From assembly GCA_938028725.1 (NCBI GenBank), contig CALIMH010000007.1:62001-126000 (forward strand): 64,000 bases of DNA, read 5' to 3'. Of the stretch, positions 46,683-54,885 are shown in pieces. Under the pieces are notes generated by a model. It was given only the letters and a program-made list of their open reading frames with translations, ran no database searches and had not been told where the DNA came from. The stretch comes from an uncultured Anaerolineae bacterium (lineage in GTDB: Bacteria > Chloroflexota > Anaerolineae > J036 > Brachytrichaceae). The position numbers and the translations under genes were made by a program. The stretch's first letter is position 1; every line of letters starts with the position of its first letter.

Positions 46683-46711
46683 CGGTGAACAGCACGCCTT
46701 TCAATCAGCGT

Positions 46712-47644
46712 TCAATGACTGATGCGAATGCGGGGGTCGAGCATCGCGTAGAGGACGTCGGTGATCAAGTATGAGAGCGACAGCGCTGTGGTGCCGATCA
46801 GCACAATCGCCATGAGCAGCGGATAATCACGTCCATACACCCCATCGAGGAAGAAGCGACCAATGCCTGGAATGACGAAGCCATATTCCACCAGCGCCGA
46901 CCCAGTGAAGATGTTCGCCACGATCGGGCTGAGCAGCGTGACAATGGGTATCAACATGTTGCGCATGGCGTGCTTGGTCACCACTCTTTCAAACGGCAAG
47001 CCTTTCGCGCGGGCCGTGCGCACATAGTCCTGGCCAAGCACTTCCAACATGCCAGCGCGAGCGAAGCGAGCCAACTGGCCAACTGTCCCCAAGCCAAAGC
47101 TGATCACCGGCATCACCAGCGTACGCGGATCCTCGAGAGGCCGCCAACCAGAATACGGCAGCCATCGAAGCTGAAGGGCGAAGACAATCTGGCCGATGAA
47201 AATCCAGGCGATCAGCGGCATGGTGACAGTAACCAGCGCCAGCGCAGAGATAAGGCCATCCAGCCACGTGTTGCGCTTGAGCGCCGCCACGATGCCCATT
47301 GCAATGCCGGTAGGGATGCTCCACGCCAGCGACAGACCACCTAGCAGTAGGCTAGTGCCCCAGTAAGACCACATCAGGTCGCCCACTTTGCGCGTTGGGA
47401 AAGTGAAAGAGACGCCGAAGTCACCCTGTAGCGCATTGAGCATGTAGCGCGCCCACTGCACATAAAACGGCTGATCAAGGCCATACTTGGCGCGAATGTT
47501 CGCTTTCGCCTCTGGTGAGAGCGGCATGTCCACCTCGTCGAAAGGGCCGCCTGGCACGCTGTACATAATGGCGAACGTGAGGAACGACACCGAGAGGATC
47601 ACAAACGTCAAGCCCACCAGCCGCGAAAACAAGAAGCGCATCAT
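46712..47644 (-). CDS. ABC transporter permease, DppB/OppB type
   Basis: The 310-residue protein has the DppB N terminus (MRFLFSRLVGLTFVILSVSFLTF), the VPGGPFD segment and six helices. The EAA loop is YVRTARAKGLPFERVVTKHAMRNMLIPIV. The ATG lies 7 nt after a TACACT box. It is therefore transcribed from its own promoter even though the binding-protein gene lies upstream on the same strand. Confidence 0.9.
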   Translation of the reverse strand: MMRFLFSRLVGLTFVILSVSFLTFAIMYSVPGGPFDEVDMPLSPEAKANIRAKYGLDQPFYVQWARYMLNALQGDFGVSFTFPTRKVGDLMWSYWGTSLLLGGLSLAWSIPTGIAMGIVAALKRNTWLDGLISALALVTVTMPLIAWIFIGQIVFALQLRWLPYSGWRPLEDPRTLVMPVISFGLGTVGQLARFARAGMLEVLGQDYVRTARAKGLPFERVVTKHAMRNMLIPIVTLLSPIVANIFTGSALVEYGFVIPGIGRFFLDGVYGRDYPLLMAIVLIGTTALSLSYLITDVLYAMLDPRIRISH

Positions 47645-47651
47645 ACGTAGA

Positions 47652-47657
47652 AGTGTA
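47652..47657 (-). promoter_or_regulatory. -10 box, leaderless start of dppB-like gene
   Basis: TACACT on the minus strand lies 7 nt before ATG 47644. Confidence 0.55.
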
Positions 47658-47767
47658 GCCCTCTCCTTCCAGTTGCATCACTCCCGTCACCGCTTGGCGC
47701 AAGCCCACAGCCCGCTGCCTTCTCAACCCGGTCAGCAGTTCAAAAGTATCTGATTGGCAGAGAAGCA

Positions 47768-47807
47768 AGTTGGATGGGAAAGGACTGGTGCCCTCGCCCA
47801 TCCAACT
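47768..47807 (-). terminator. hairpin downstream of the peptide-binding protein
   Basis: A perfect 11-bp stem (AGTTGGATGGG at 47768-47778, complement at 47797-47807) has an 18-nt loop, starting about 24 nt after the stop. No long T-run follows, so it may act as an mRNA-stabilising or Rho-assisted end. Confidence 0.55.
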
Positions 47808-47831
47808 CGCGGGGCGATACCGTGACGCTAG

Positions 47832-49652
47832 CTACACGAACGTGCGGCTGAACTGAGCGACCTCCTTGCCGATGTACACCTCTACAGGCGCCAGCGACAT
47901 GGAGGTGAACCCCGGCCACGCCCAGCCGGGGTTGGTATTGACGCGACCAGGCAGCATCACCGAGCCTTTCACGTATGGCTTGAAAAGGTTCAGCGGCGTG
48001 CGATGCACCGCCCACACAAACGCACAAGATTCGGTGAGCAACCGCTCGGCATCTTGCCATAGCTTTAATCGCTCTGGGCCTTCGCGCATCGGGCTTGCCT
48101 TAGCAAGTATCTCTTGGTATGCCTTGTCGTTCCATGTGTGGCGCCCACCGAGATTGCTGCCCTTGAAGACGCTGAGCATGTTGGAGGGGTCAAGGAAGTC
48201 CATGCCGTAGCTGATGAAGCCGAAATCTATGGTGGTCTCTGCCGGCTGGTTGTCGGCATCGCGCTTGAGCAGCGCATCCATAAAGTCCTTCACGTTCATC
48301 TGCCGCACTTCCACCTCAATGCCTAGGTTTTGCTTGATCGCGTCGGCATAAGCTTGCGCGATCGGCACGTTGGGGAAATTCGGGTCCACTCGCACCGTGA
48401 GCACCAGCCTCTCCGGCTTCTCGCCAGATTCCTCGTAAAGCTGCTTGGCCAGCGCCGGGTCATAGCGTTGAATGTCCTTTAGCGCCTCACCGTTGGCCGC
48501 TGGAAAGCCCGGCGCGAGAAACGAATAGGCCGGCCGCGCCAGCACCGGCTTGGTGATGAACTGAACGATGGCGTCACGGTCAAGCAGATGCGCCAGTGCT
48601 TGGCGGAACTTCAGGTTATCGAACGGCTTCTTTCGCACATCGAAGAAAAAGTAGTCGGTGCGGAAGTCGCCCACGTCCGGCGCAGCCTGCTTAGACAACT
48701 CGGGGTCGTTCAGCACAATGTCTACCGAAGCCGTGTCGCCGACCGGCGTGTGATCGATCTGACCGGCCTGGTAGGCCTGGAAGCTATTGGGGAACGGGAT
48801 TTGGATCACCCGCTCGATGTACGGTGCGAAGTCTGGATTGACTTTAGGGTTAGCGACGTACTCGATGCGCGTCGGGGAGAAGACCTTGACGATAAACGGA
48901 CCACAGGACACAGCGGTCTCCGGGTTGGTGTTGTAAAAAGGCCCGTGCGCGGCCAGCGCCTTCGCTTGCAGCGGCATGGCGTAGAGGAACAGGCGTGGCA
49001 GGTAAGGCGTCGGCTCGCTGACTTCAACAATCAGCTCGTGGTCGTTTGCACCTTTGCGTACGCCCAGCGCTTCAACCGGTAGCTTACCGGCCACCACCTC
49101 GTCGAAGTGCTTGATGTTGCCGCTGCCTTTGCCGTAGTACCACGCGAAATCGTAGGCGCTTTTCGGGTCGGCCATGTAGCGGAAGGTGGCCACAAAGTCA
49201 TCCGCCGTCAGCGGCGTGTCGTCACTCCAGCGGATGTCCTGCCGCAGCTTAAACGTCCAAACCAACCCGTCGTCGCTTTCGCTCCACTCTGTGGCCGCGC
49301 CGGGGATCGTCTCAAAGTCTTTATTCAAGCGCGTGAGTGGGATGGCGAACAGGTCAGAGATGAATGGTCGGGCATACACAGCGGCGGAAATATCCACAGC
49401 GCGGAAGTTGGTGTTGTTATTGCTGAACACCAGCACTTGTTGCTCCAGCGGCGCAGCATCCTCGGGCAGCACTTTGCCGACGCTATTGCGCCTCGGACCA
49501 GCAGCGGAGGGTGGAGCTTGCTCAGGTGCAGTGGTGACCTGTGGGGGGACAGGAGAGGCCGGCGCACAGGCCGCTAGCAGAGCACTGCCCGCACCAAGCC
49601 CCGTCAGCCTCAACAAGCTACGACGCGAAAGCAGGGGGGACTTGTTGCTCAT
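47832..49652 (-). CDS. peptide/nickel-type (family 5) ABC substrate-binding lipoprotein
   Basis: The 606-residue protein has a twin-Arg-like N terminus SRRSLLRLTGLGAGSALLAAC, with lipobox Cys near residue 29. This suggests Tat export and lipid anchoring. The mature part is a DppA/OppA-type SBP_bac_5 domain (WTFKLRQDIRWSDDTPLTADDFVATFRY; KFRQALAHLLDRDAIVQFI). It should deliver peptides or similar ligands to the DppBC-like permeases downstream. The start has AAGGAG 8 nt upstream. A hairpin and a separate dppB promoter follow, so it can be expressed on its own at higher level. Confidence 0.9.
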   Translation of the reverse strand: MSNKSPLLSRRSLLRLTGLGAGSALLAACAPASPVPPQVTTAPEQAPPSAAGPRRNSVGKVLPEDAAPLEQQVLVFSNNNTNFRAVDISAAVYARPFISDLFAIPLTRLNKDFETIPGAATEWSESDDGLVWTFKLRQDIRWSDDTPLTADDFVATFRYMADPKSAYDFAWYYGKGSGNIKHFDEVVAGKLPVEALGVRKGANDHELIVEVSEPTPYLPRLFLYAMPLQAKALAAHGPFYNTNPETAVSCGPFIVKVFSPTRIEYVANPKVNPDFAPYIERVIQIPFPNSFQAYQAGQIDHTPVGDTASVDIVLNDPELSKQAAPDVGDFRTDYFFFDVRKKPFDNLKFRQALAHLLDRDAIVQFITKPVLARPAYSFLAPGFPAANGEALKDIQRYDPALAKQLYEESGEKPERLVLTVRVDPNFPNVPIAQAYADAIKQNLGIEVEVRQMNVKDFMDALLKRDADNQPAETTIDFGFISYGMDFLDPSNMLSVFKGSNLGGRHTWNDKAYQEILAKASPMREGPERLKLWQDAERLLTESCAFVWAVHRTPLNLFKPYVKGSVMLPGRVNTNPGWAWPGFTSMSLAPVEVYIGKEVAQFSRTFV

Positions 49653-49783
49653 GTGTCATCTCCTTCGGGACACAGAACAGGCTCAGCGTCGAGTGTAGCA
49701 AAACTTCAGCGTGAGCAGGAAGACAACCCGGCAGCCTCACAAACTAGCCACCAGCGCTCATCCGCAAGCGCCTGTGGCGACAT

Positions 49784-50629
49784 TCACGCTGCCGGCTCGC
49801 GCTGAAAGACGCGCCGAAGCCAGCCGTCGAGGGTCTCCCAGACACCTTCGCAACCTTGCTCCTTGAGCAGCTCATGGAAGAAGTTGGGGTACTCGTGCAG
49901 TTCGCGGCAGTGCGCAGGGAGCCGCTCGAAAAACTCGCGCGCCCCGCGATTGTCCACGTAGGCATCTTGGCCGGCCAGCAAGATCAGCACCGGCACGCTC
50001 ACCTTGCCAGCTTTTGCCCGTGCTTCTGCGCCGGCATCCACGATGAAGCGCGCCAAGCGTAGCGTGAGCCGATTGTGCTTGAGGGGGTCGTTGCGCTTCC
50101 ACTCCTCCCACTCAGGATTGTGCGTGGCCGGCAGGCCATCCAAGCCGCTGGGCAAGGTGGCTTTGGGCGCGAAGCGACACGCCAACCGCCCCATCAGTAC
50201 TTTCATCGGCGAGGCATACGTGCGCAGCGCTGGGGCGGAGAGCGCCAGGCCGCAAATACGCTCACAGTGCCGCACTGCGTACAGCGATGCGATCGCTCCC
50301 CCCATACTGTGCCCGAGCAAGGCCGGCTTTGCGCCAAGCTCTTCAGTTGCCAGCGCGATGATTTGGTCAAGATCGTCAACGTATTGGTCGTCGTATTCGA
50401 TGTAGCCGCGGGGGCCGTCGGATTGACCGTGGCCGTAATGGTCGAACGCCCATACCACGTAGCCCTCTTGCATCAGGTGGGTGGCGACGTCCAGGTAGCG
50501 GCCGCTGTGCTCAAACAAGCCATGCACCAGCACAACTGTGCCGCGCGCCGGCACATCAGGCTGCCAGTGGCGCGTGAAGATGCGGGCGTTGATGCGCGAA
50601 CGGAGCGCTTGCTCAGAATAGCTGCCCAT
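49784..50629 (-). CDS. alpha/beta hydrolase, monoacylglycerol lipase-like
   Basis: The 281-residue protein has the serine hydrolase elbow GHSMGGAIASLYA, an oxyanion-region VLVHGLFEHSGRYLDVATHLM and a C-terminal PVLILLAGQDAYVDNRGAREFFE with the Asp. The His lies near LHEYPNFFHELL. The pattern matches lysophospholipase/monoacylglycerol lipase (PldB-like). It starts 2 bases after the ArgD-like stop and is set at ATG 50629, which is preceded by GGAGAG. Confidence 0.88.
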   Translation of the reverse strand: MGSYSEQALRSRINARIFTRHWQPDVPARGTVVLVHGLFEHSGRYLDVATHLMQEGYVVWAFDHYGHGQSDGPRGYIEYDDQYVDDLDQIIALATEELGAKPALLGHSMGGAIASLYAVRHCERICGLALSAPALRTYASPMKVLMGRLACRFAPKATLPSGLDGLPATHNPEWEEWKRNDPLKHNRLTLRLARFIVDAGAEARAKAGKVSVPVLILLAGQDAYVDNRGAREFFERLPAHCRELHEYPNFFHELLKEQGCEGVWETLDGWLRRVFQREPAA

Positions 50630-50631
50630 GC

Positions 50632-51816
50632 CTACTCTCCGCCCAGCGCGTGGCCATTCCACAGCACCTTCGCCACTTTCTCAACGACAAAATCGATCTG
50701 CTCGAGCGAGATGACGGCAGGCGGCAAAAAGCGCAACACGTTTAGGCCAGCCGGCAGTGCTAGCACACCCTCCGCCTGCAGCGCGCGCAGGAAGGGCGTC
50801 ACTTTGGTGCGCAGCTCCACACCGATCAGCAAACCTAACCCGCGCACCTCACGGATGACTGGTGCGTGGATCTCCTCCAAGCGCTCTTTGAAGTATGCGC
50901 CCTTTTCCGCTGCAAGGCGCGGCAAGTCAAGCCGTTGCATCTCCTGCAGTGAGGCGATGCCGGCCGCACAGGCGAGCGGGTTACCGCCGAAGGTGCTGCC
51001 ATGCGTGCCGGGCGCAAGATTTTTCACCGTGTCTGCGATACCCACTGCGCCCATCGGCACGCCGCCGGCGATGGCCTTGCCCATAGTCAGTAGGTCGGGC
51101 ATGAGGCTGCTGTGCTCAACAGCAAACCACTTGCCCGTGCGAGCGAAGCCGGTCTGCACTTCGTCAACGATCAGCAATGCGCCACGCTGGGCAGTGATTT
51201 CGCGCGCGGCCTGCAGGTATTCCGGCTGAGCCGGATGCACGCCGCCCTCCCCTTGCACTGGCTCTAGGATCACTGCCGCAGTTTGGTCATCCACTGCTGC
51301 CTCGAGCGCAGCGATGTTGTTGAATGGCACATGCGAAAAGCCCGGCACGAGCGGCTGGAAAGGATCGCGGTACTTCGGCTCGAACGTGGCGCTGAGCGAG
51401 CCCAAGGTGCGGCCGTGAAAGGCGCGCACTGTTGAGATGATCTTTGGCCGGCCAGTGCTCAGGCGCGCGAACTTAATCGCTGCCTCCACCGCCTCGGCGC
51501 CGCTGTTGCAAAGGTAGACGCGCCGCAAGTTGGACGGCAACAACGAGACCAACAGCGCTTCAAACTCAGCTCGGCGGTCGTTATAAAAAATCTCGGGGCA
51601 AGTGATCAGCCGCGACGCTTGTTCGCAGATCGCGCGCGCCACGGCCGGGTTGGCGTGTCCCAACGTGCTCACGCCTTGTCCACCGACGCAATCCACGTAG
51701 GCGCGGCCCTGGTCATCCCACAGCACTGCGCCCTCGCCACGCACAATCGCGATGTCGCGCTTGGGATACACGCCGGAGGTGTGGCGACGCTCGATCTCTT
51801 GGATGCTGGACGACAT
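50632..51816 (-). CDS. argD: class III aminotransferase, acetylornithine aminotransferase type
   Basis: The 394-residue PLP enzyme has YVDCVGGQGVSTLGHANPAV at the N terminus, AFHGRTLGSLSAT, the Asp in LLIVDEVQTGFARTGK and the Lys in LLTMGKAIAGGVPMGAVG. These match ArgD/LysJ-type acetylornithine or N-acetyl-lysine aminotransferases. No other arginine genes are nearby, and it is followed closely by a lipase-like gene, so other omega-amino acids are possible substrates. The ATG lies 9 nt after a TACAAT box. Confidence 0.87.
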   Translation of the reverse strand: MSSSIQEIERRHTSGVYPKRDIAIVRGEGAVLWDDQGRAYVDCVGGQGVSTLGHANPAVARAICEQASRLITCPEIFYNDRRAEFEALLVSLLPSNLRRVYLCNSGAEAVEAAIKFARLSTGRPKIISTVRAFHGRTLGSLSATFEPKYRDPFQPLVPGFSHVPFNNIAALEAAVDDQTAAVILEPVQGEGGVHPAQPEYLQAAREITAQRGALLIVDEVQTGFARTGKWFAVEHSSLMPDLLTMGKAIAGGVPMGAVGIADTVKNLAPGTHGSTFGGNPLACAAGIASLQEMQRLDLPRLAAEKGAYFKERLEEIHAPVIREVRGLGLLIGVELRTKVTPFLRALQAEGVLALPAGLNVLRFLPPAVISLEQIDFVVEKVAKVLWNGHALGGE

Positions 51817-51825
51817 GTGCCTGCA

Positions 51826-51831
51826 ATTGTA
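51826..51831 (-). promoter_or_regulatory. -10 box, leaderless start of argD-like gene
   Basis: TACAAT on the minus strand lies 9 nt before the ATG. Confidence 0.55.
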
Positions 51832-51893
51832 TGCTGAGGCGCGCCAGCGCTTCTCGCAACGGAGGCCGATCAGAACGCTGCCGGCAAACCACT

Positions 51894-52655
51894 TCAGGGC
51901 GCTTGGCGATGGCTGGGGAACATCAGCCGGCGCATCTCGTCGGGTTTGAACCAGAAGTTGTCGAACATCTCAAGCACGTAGGGCAGATGATGAGCTGGCA
52001 GCGCAACGAACAGCTCGCCGCTCGCCACTTGGTTGAAGCCGCGCCCACCACCTTCACCGAGCGCAAACACCGTGTTTTGTGTGTGCCACGGCGCTGCGAA
52101 CAACGACGAGCATGACGACGGCCCAAGCTCACCGTGCGGGAATGTGCCCTCGCGCACGCTGGCCGCCCCTGCAATTTGCATCGCGCGCTGCACATCGGTG
52201 ATCAGGCACAGCAAATCCAGCGGCACGTCGGGGTCGAGATCGCGCAACGGTGCAGCAGCGATCGCGCGGATCGCGCCAAACGGCAGCGTGTGGCTCTGGT
52301 GCTTGTTGCGTTTGGCTGCGATGGGAGAGAAGAAGCCTTGCGCCATGGTGAGGTATTCGCCATCGCAGATCAAGCTGCCGGCCTCCTGGTGCGACAAGAA
52401 GCCGAGGTGGTATTGCCCAACGTAGCAATCGTGGTGCTGCGCGTCCACGTAAATCTTCTTCCCTTGCTCAGCGTGATGCAGGATGCTGCAAACCGGCACA
52501 CGTGCTGGCTGGTAGCCGGGCGGCGGCTCAGCGTCGCAGTATGTCACCGCAACCGGCTCACGCTTGAGCCGCACCTGCTGCATCAACACCTCGTACAAGC
52601 GCGCGCGGTCCAACGGCTGATTGGTGGAAAGCGCGCGCCACGCTTGCACATTCAT
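51894..52655 (-). CDS. DUF169 family protein in the bchYZ gene group
   Basis: The 253-residue protein is a DUF169 (COG2043-like) member: RREPVAV-type start KREPVAVTYCD, then VPVCSILHHAEQGKKIYVDAQHHDCYVGQYHLGF with conserved Cys, and later GELGPSSCSSLFAAPW and GRGFNQVASGELFVALPAHHL. DUF169 proteins are poorly characterised; the Cys and His residues suggest metal or Fe-S binding. A strong AAGGAGG site precedes the ATG. It follows the ICMT-like gene by 79 bases on the same strand, downstream of bchYZ, so a link to bacteriochlorophyll metabolism is possible but unproven. Confidence 0.78.
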   Translation of the reverse strand: MNVQAWRALSTNQPLDRARLYEVLMQQVRLKREPVAVTYCDAEPPPGYQPARVPVCSILHHAEQGKKIYVDAQHHDCYVGQYHLGFLSHQEAGSLICDGEYLTMAQGFFSPIAAKRNKHQSHTLPFGAIRAIAAAPLRDLDPDVPLDLLCLITDVQRAMQIAGAASVREGTFPHGELGPSSCSSLFAAPWHTQNTVFALGEGGGRGFNQVASGELFVALPAHHLPYVLEMFDNFWFKPDEMRRLMFPSHRQAP

Positions 52656-52734
52656 CGCTCACCTCCTTCAGCCAGATCGGGGGCAACCACAATCAGAGCG
52701 CTGAGCCGGGAAAGCAATGGAGCTTGCATCCCGG

Positions 52735-53340
52735 CTAAAACACAAATGGGACGAAGCGCTTAGTCCGCGCCATATAGTTGGCGTATGCTGCACCCAGCGC
52801 CTGCGTCAGCAGCGCTTCCTCGCGCGGCACGCGCACTGCATAAGCCCAGGCCAACATCGCAGCGCTGATAAGCGCACCAAGCCACGTGTTCAACATCAAC
52901 CCAAAACCCACCGCGCTCAACACGCCGCCAGTGTATGACGGGTGGCGCACCCAGCGATAGGGGCCGCTCTGGACAACTTGGTGATTGCGCTGCACCGCCA
53001 CCTCGCCGGTGAAGAAGCGGCCCAGCGTCTGCTGTGCCCAGATGCGCAGCCCCCACCCTAGCAACACCATCCCAACGCCTAGCCATACCAACCATGCGCG
53101 CTCAGCGCCCGCAACAGTGCCGACCTTCAAGAAGCCGCACACCAGCCGCGCGACCAAGCCCACCCCAATGGCCAAACCCATTGAGGGGAAGACGCGACCC
53201 AGCCGCTGTGCATCGGCCGGGGCAGTCCGCGGCCGCCGCGACTCAGTGGCCATGAAGCCGAACTGGAAGGCTGTGAACAAGGCCGCGATCAGCTCCGAGG
53301 GAAAAACGCCCTGCGGCCCAATGAAGTAGTCGTAGCTCAT
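52735..53340 (-). CDS. isoprenylcysteine carboxylmethyltransferase-like membrane protein in the bch operon
   Basis: The 201-residue protein has five or so hydrophobic helices. The ICMT/PEMT-type C-terminal signature is QSGPYRWVRHPSYTGGVLSAVGFGL, followed by PREEALLTQALGAAYANYMARTKRFVPF. Bacterial members methylate lipids or small isoprenoid or quinone-like molecules with S-adenosylmethionine, though many are uncharacterised. It begins 3 bases after the bchZ stop, indicating coupled translation with bchYZ. A role in tetrapyrrole or carotenoid methylation is an open inference. Confidence 0.8.
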   Translation of the reverse strand: MSYDYFIGPQGVFPSELIAALFTAFQFGFMATESRRPRTAPADAQRLGRVFPSMGLAIGVGLVARLVCGFLKVGTVAGAERAWLVWLGVGMVLLGWGLRIWAQQTLGRFFTGEVAVQRNHQVVQSGPYRWVRHPSYTGGVLSAVGFGLMLNTWLGALISAAMLAWAYAVRVPREEALLTQALGAAYANYMARTKRFVPFVF

Positions 53341-53343
53341 CGC

Positions 53344-54873
53344 TTACTTGGTTACGGCCAGCGCCTGCTCCACCACGTCAGGGGTCACTACAGCGATGCC
53401 ATGTCGCACAGCGTACACTTCCACCTGCGCGCGCAGCTCGCGCATGGCGCTGATGCGGCTGATCCACGGCACACCCTCCAGATGCTGCTCCAATTGCGCA
53501 CGAGCTGCTTCGCTCCAAGTCAGCTTGTTTGCCGCCGCCAGCGGATTGGGTGCGTCTCTCAATTGGCCACTCGCTGCCACGTTATCGAATGGCAAGAAGT
53601 TGAACACCAGCTCGTAGTAGCGATTGACGATCTTTTGGACCACGTACACCACACCGCTGTAGCCCATGAACGGCGTGCCCAACGCTCGGCGCACCACTGC
53701 GCCAGGGAAGGCAGCGTGAATGAAGTGCGTGGCCTTAGCCTGCGCCTCGGTTAGGTAGATTTTCTCGTTCAAGCTGCCGAACAGGAAAGCGGGCTGTTTG
53801 CGATGGAGTGTCTCGCGGATTTGGATATTGTCCATCTCGCCGGGTCGTCGGGGGCGTCCACTAGCGAAATGCAGCTTCATGCCCAGCTCGTCTGCCAGCA
53901 AACGCACCAGCCCTTCGGTGTAGGTGCGCCCAGCCACCACAGCGAAATCGGTTGTGGCGAACCAGTCGCCTTGCGGCCCGCGCCAAAGGTCCCATAATGG
54001 CGCGAGCGTGGTGCGCTTCTCGCGAGCGATGAAGGCCTCAGCTTGTTCGCGCGTGCCGAGCAGATCGCCTAGCTTCTGGATGAACTCCGTGGTCTCGCGG
54101 ATGCCCATTGGCGCAAACAGATAGGGCTTGCCGAGCGCCTGCGCCAGCGGTTCACCGAACTCGCGGTACATCACCACGTTCACGGCGCTGTGCGCCAGGC
54201 GCGGGGTGTCCTTCAAGGTCGCCTCGAAGGGATAGACCAGGTTCACCTTGCCGCCGGCGCCTTCGATCAAGCGCTTCAGCTCGTGCAAATCCGCGGGGGA
54301 GTTGAAGCAGCCGTAGGTGGGGCCGATGATGTTGACCATGCGCGCAACCTCTGCCGGCGGTGGTGCAGCGCGATCACGGCCGAAGCGCTCCCATAGCCAC
54401 AGCAGCACGCGGTCGCGCCCCTCCCACTCATCGCCCTCTAGCGAGCGGCTCCAGAAGAACGGCACTGGTGGGTCGAGCCGGCTCAGCCAATCGCTGTGAT
54501 CGGAGGAGATCATCTCGCTTTCGGCTGTGCTGACCACGATGATCTCCTTGTCCGGATGCTGTCGGCGCAGCGCCTCGACAGCGCGGCGGACAGCGCCAGC
54601 CGTGCCCAGCATGGTCACTTCCTGCTCGCGCATCACGCTGGGAGTGATGTTGTGGATGTGCGGGATGGCGTCGGTGTAGTCTGGCACGGCGGTAGCGACC
54701 AAGTTGAAGCAACCGATAGGCGCATCACAGATGAGGTGCACATCGGGCATGGTGCACATCGTCCACACGGCAGCCCAATAGCCGCTGGTGCTCTCCAGAT
54801 CGCGGATCAGCTCGATCGGGGCGTGCTGCTTGCCGCCCGCAGGGACAGCTTGAAGCGTCTCCGGCAGCGTCAT
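53344..54873 (-). CDS. bchZ: chlorophyllide a reductase subunit Z
   Basis: The 509-residue protein matches BchZ along its length: STSGYWAAVWTMCTMPDVHLICDAPIGCFNL at the N terminus, VNIIGPTYGCFNSPADLHELKRLIEGAGG, VNVVMYREFGEPLAQALGKPYLFAPMGI, REKRTTLAPLWDLWRGPQGDWF and LFGSLNEKIYLTEAQAKATHFIHAAFPGAVVRRALGTPFMGYSG. With BchX and BchY it reduces ring B of chlorophyllide, giving the bacteriochlorin of bacteriochlorophyll a. It is nitrogenase-like. A GAGGAGG site lies upstream and 12 bases separate it from bchY. It ends with a short extension relative to proteobacterial BchZ. Confidence 0.94.
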   Translation of the reverse strand: MTLPETLQAVPAGGKQHAPIELIRDLESTSGYWAAVWTMCTMPDVHLICDAPIGCFNLVATAVPDYTDAIPHIHNITPSVMREQEVTMLGTAGAVRRAVEALRRQHPDKEIIVVSTAESEMISSDHSDWLSRLDPPVPFFWSRSLEGDEWEGRDRVLLWLWERFGRDRAAPPPAEVARMVNIIGPTYGCFNSPADLHELKRLIEGAGGKVNLVYPFEATLKDTPRLAHSAVNVVMYREFGEPLAQALGKPYLFAPMGIRETTEFIQKLGDLLGTREQAEAFIAREKRTTLAPLWDLWRGPQGDWFATTDFAVVAGRTYTEGLVRLLADELGMKLHFASGRPRRPGEMDNIQIRETLHRKQPAFLFGSLNEKIYLTEAQAKATHFIHAAFPGAVVRRALGTPFMGYSGVVYVVQKIVNRYYELVFNFLPFDNVAASGQLRDAPNPLAAANKLTWSEAARAQLEQHLEGVPWISRISAMRELRAQVEVYAVRHGIAVVTPDVVEQALAVTK

Positions 54874-54885
54874 GGTGTGGCCTCC

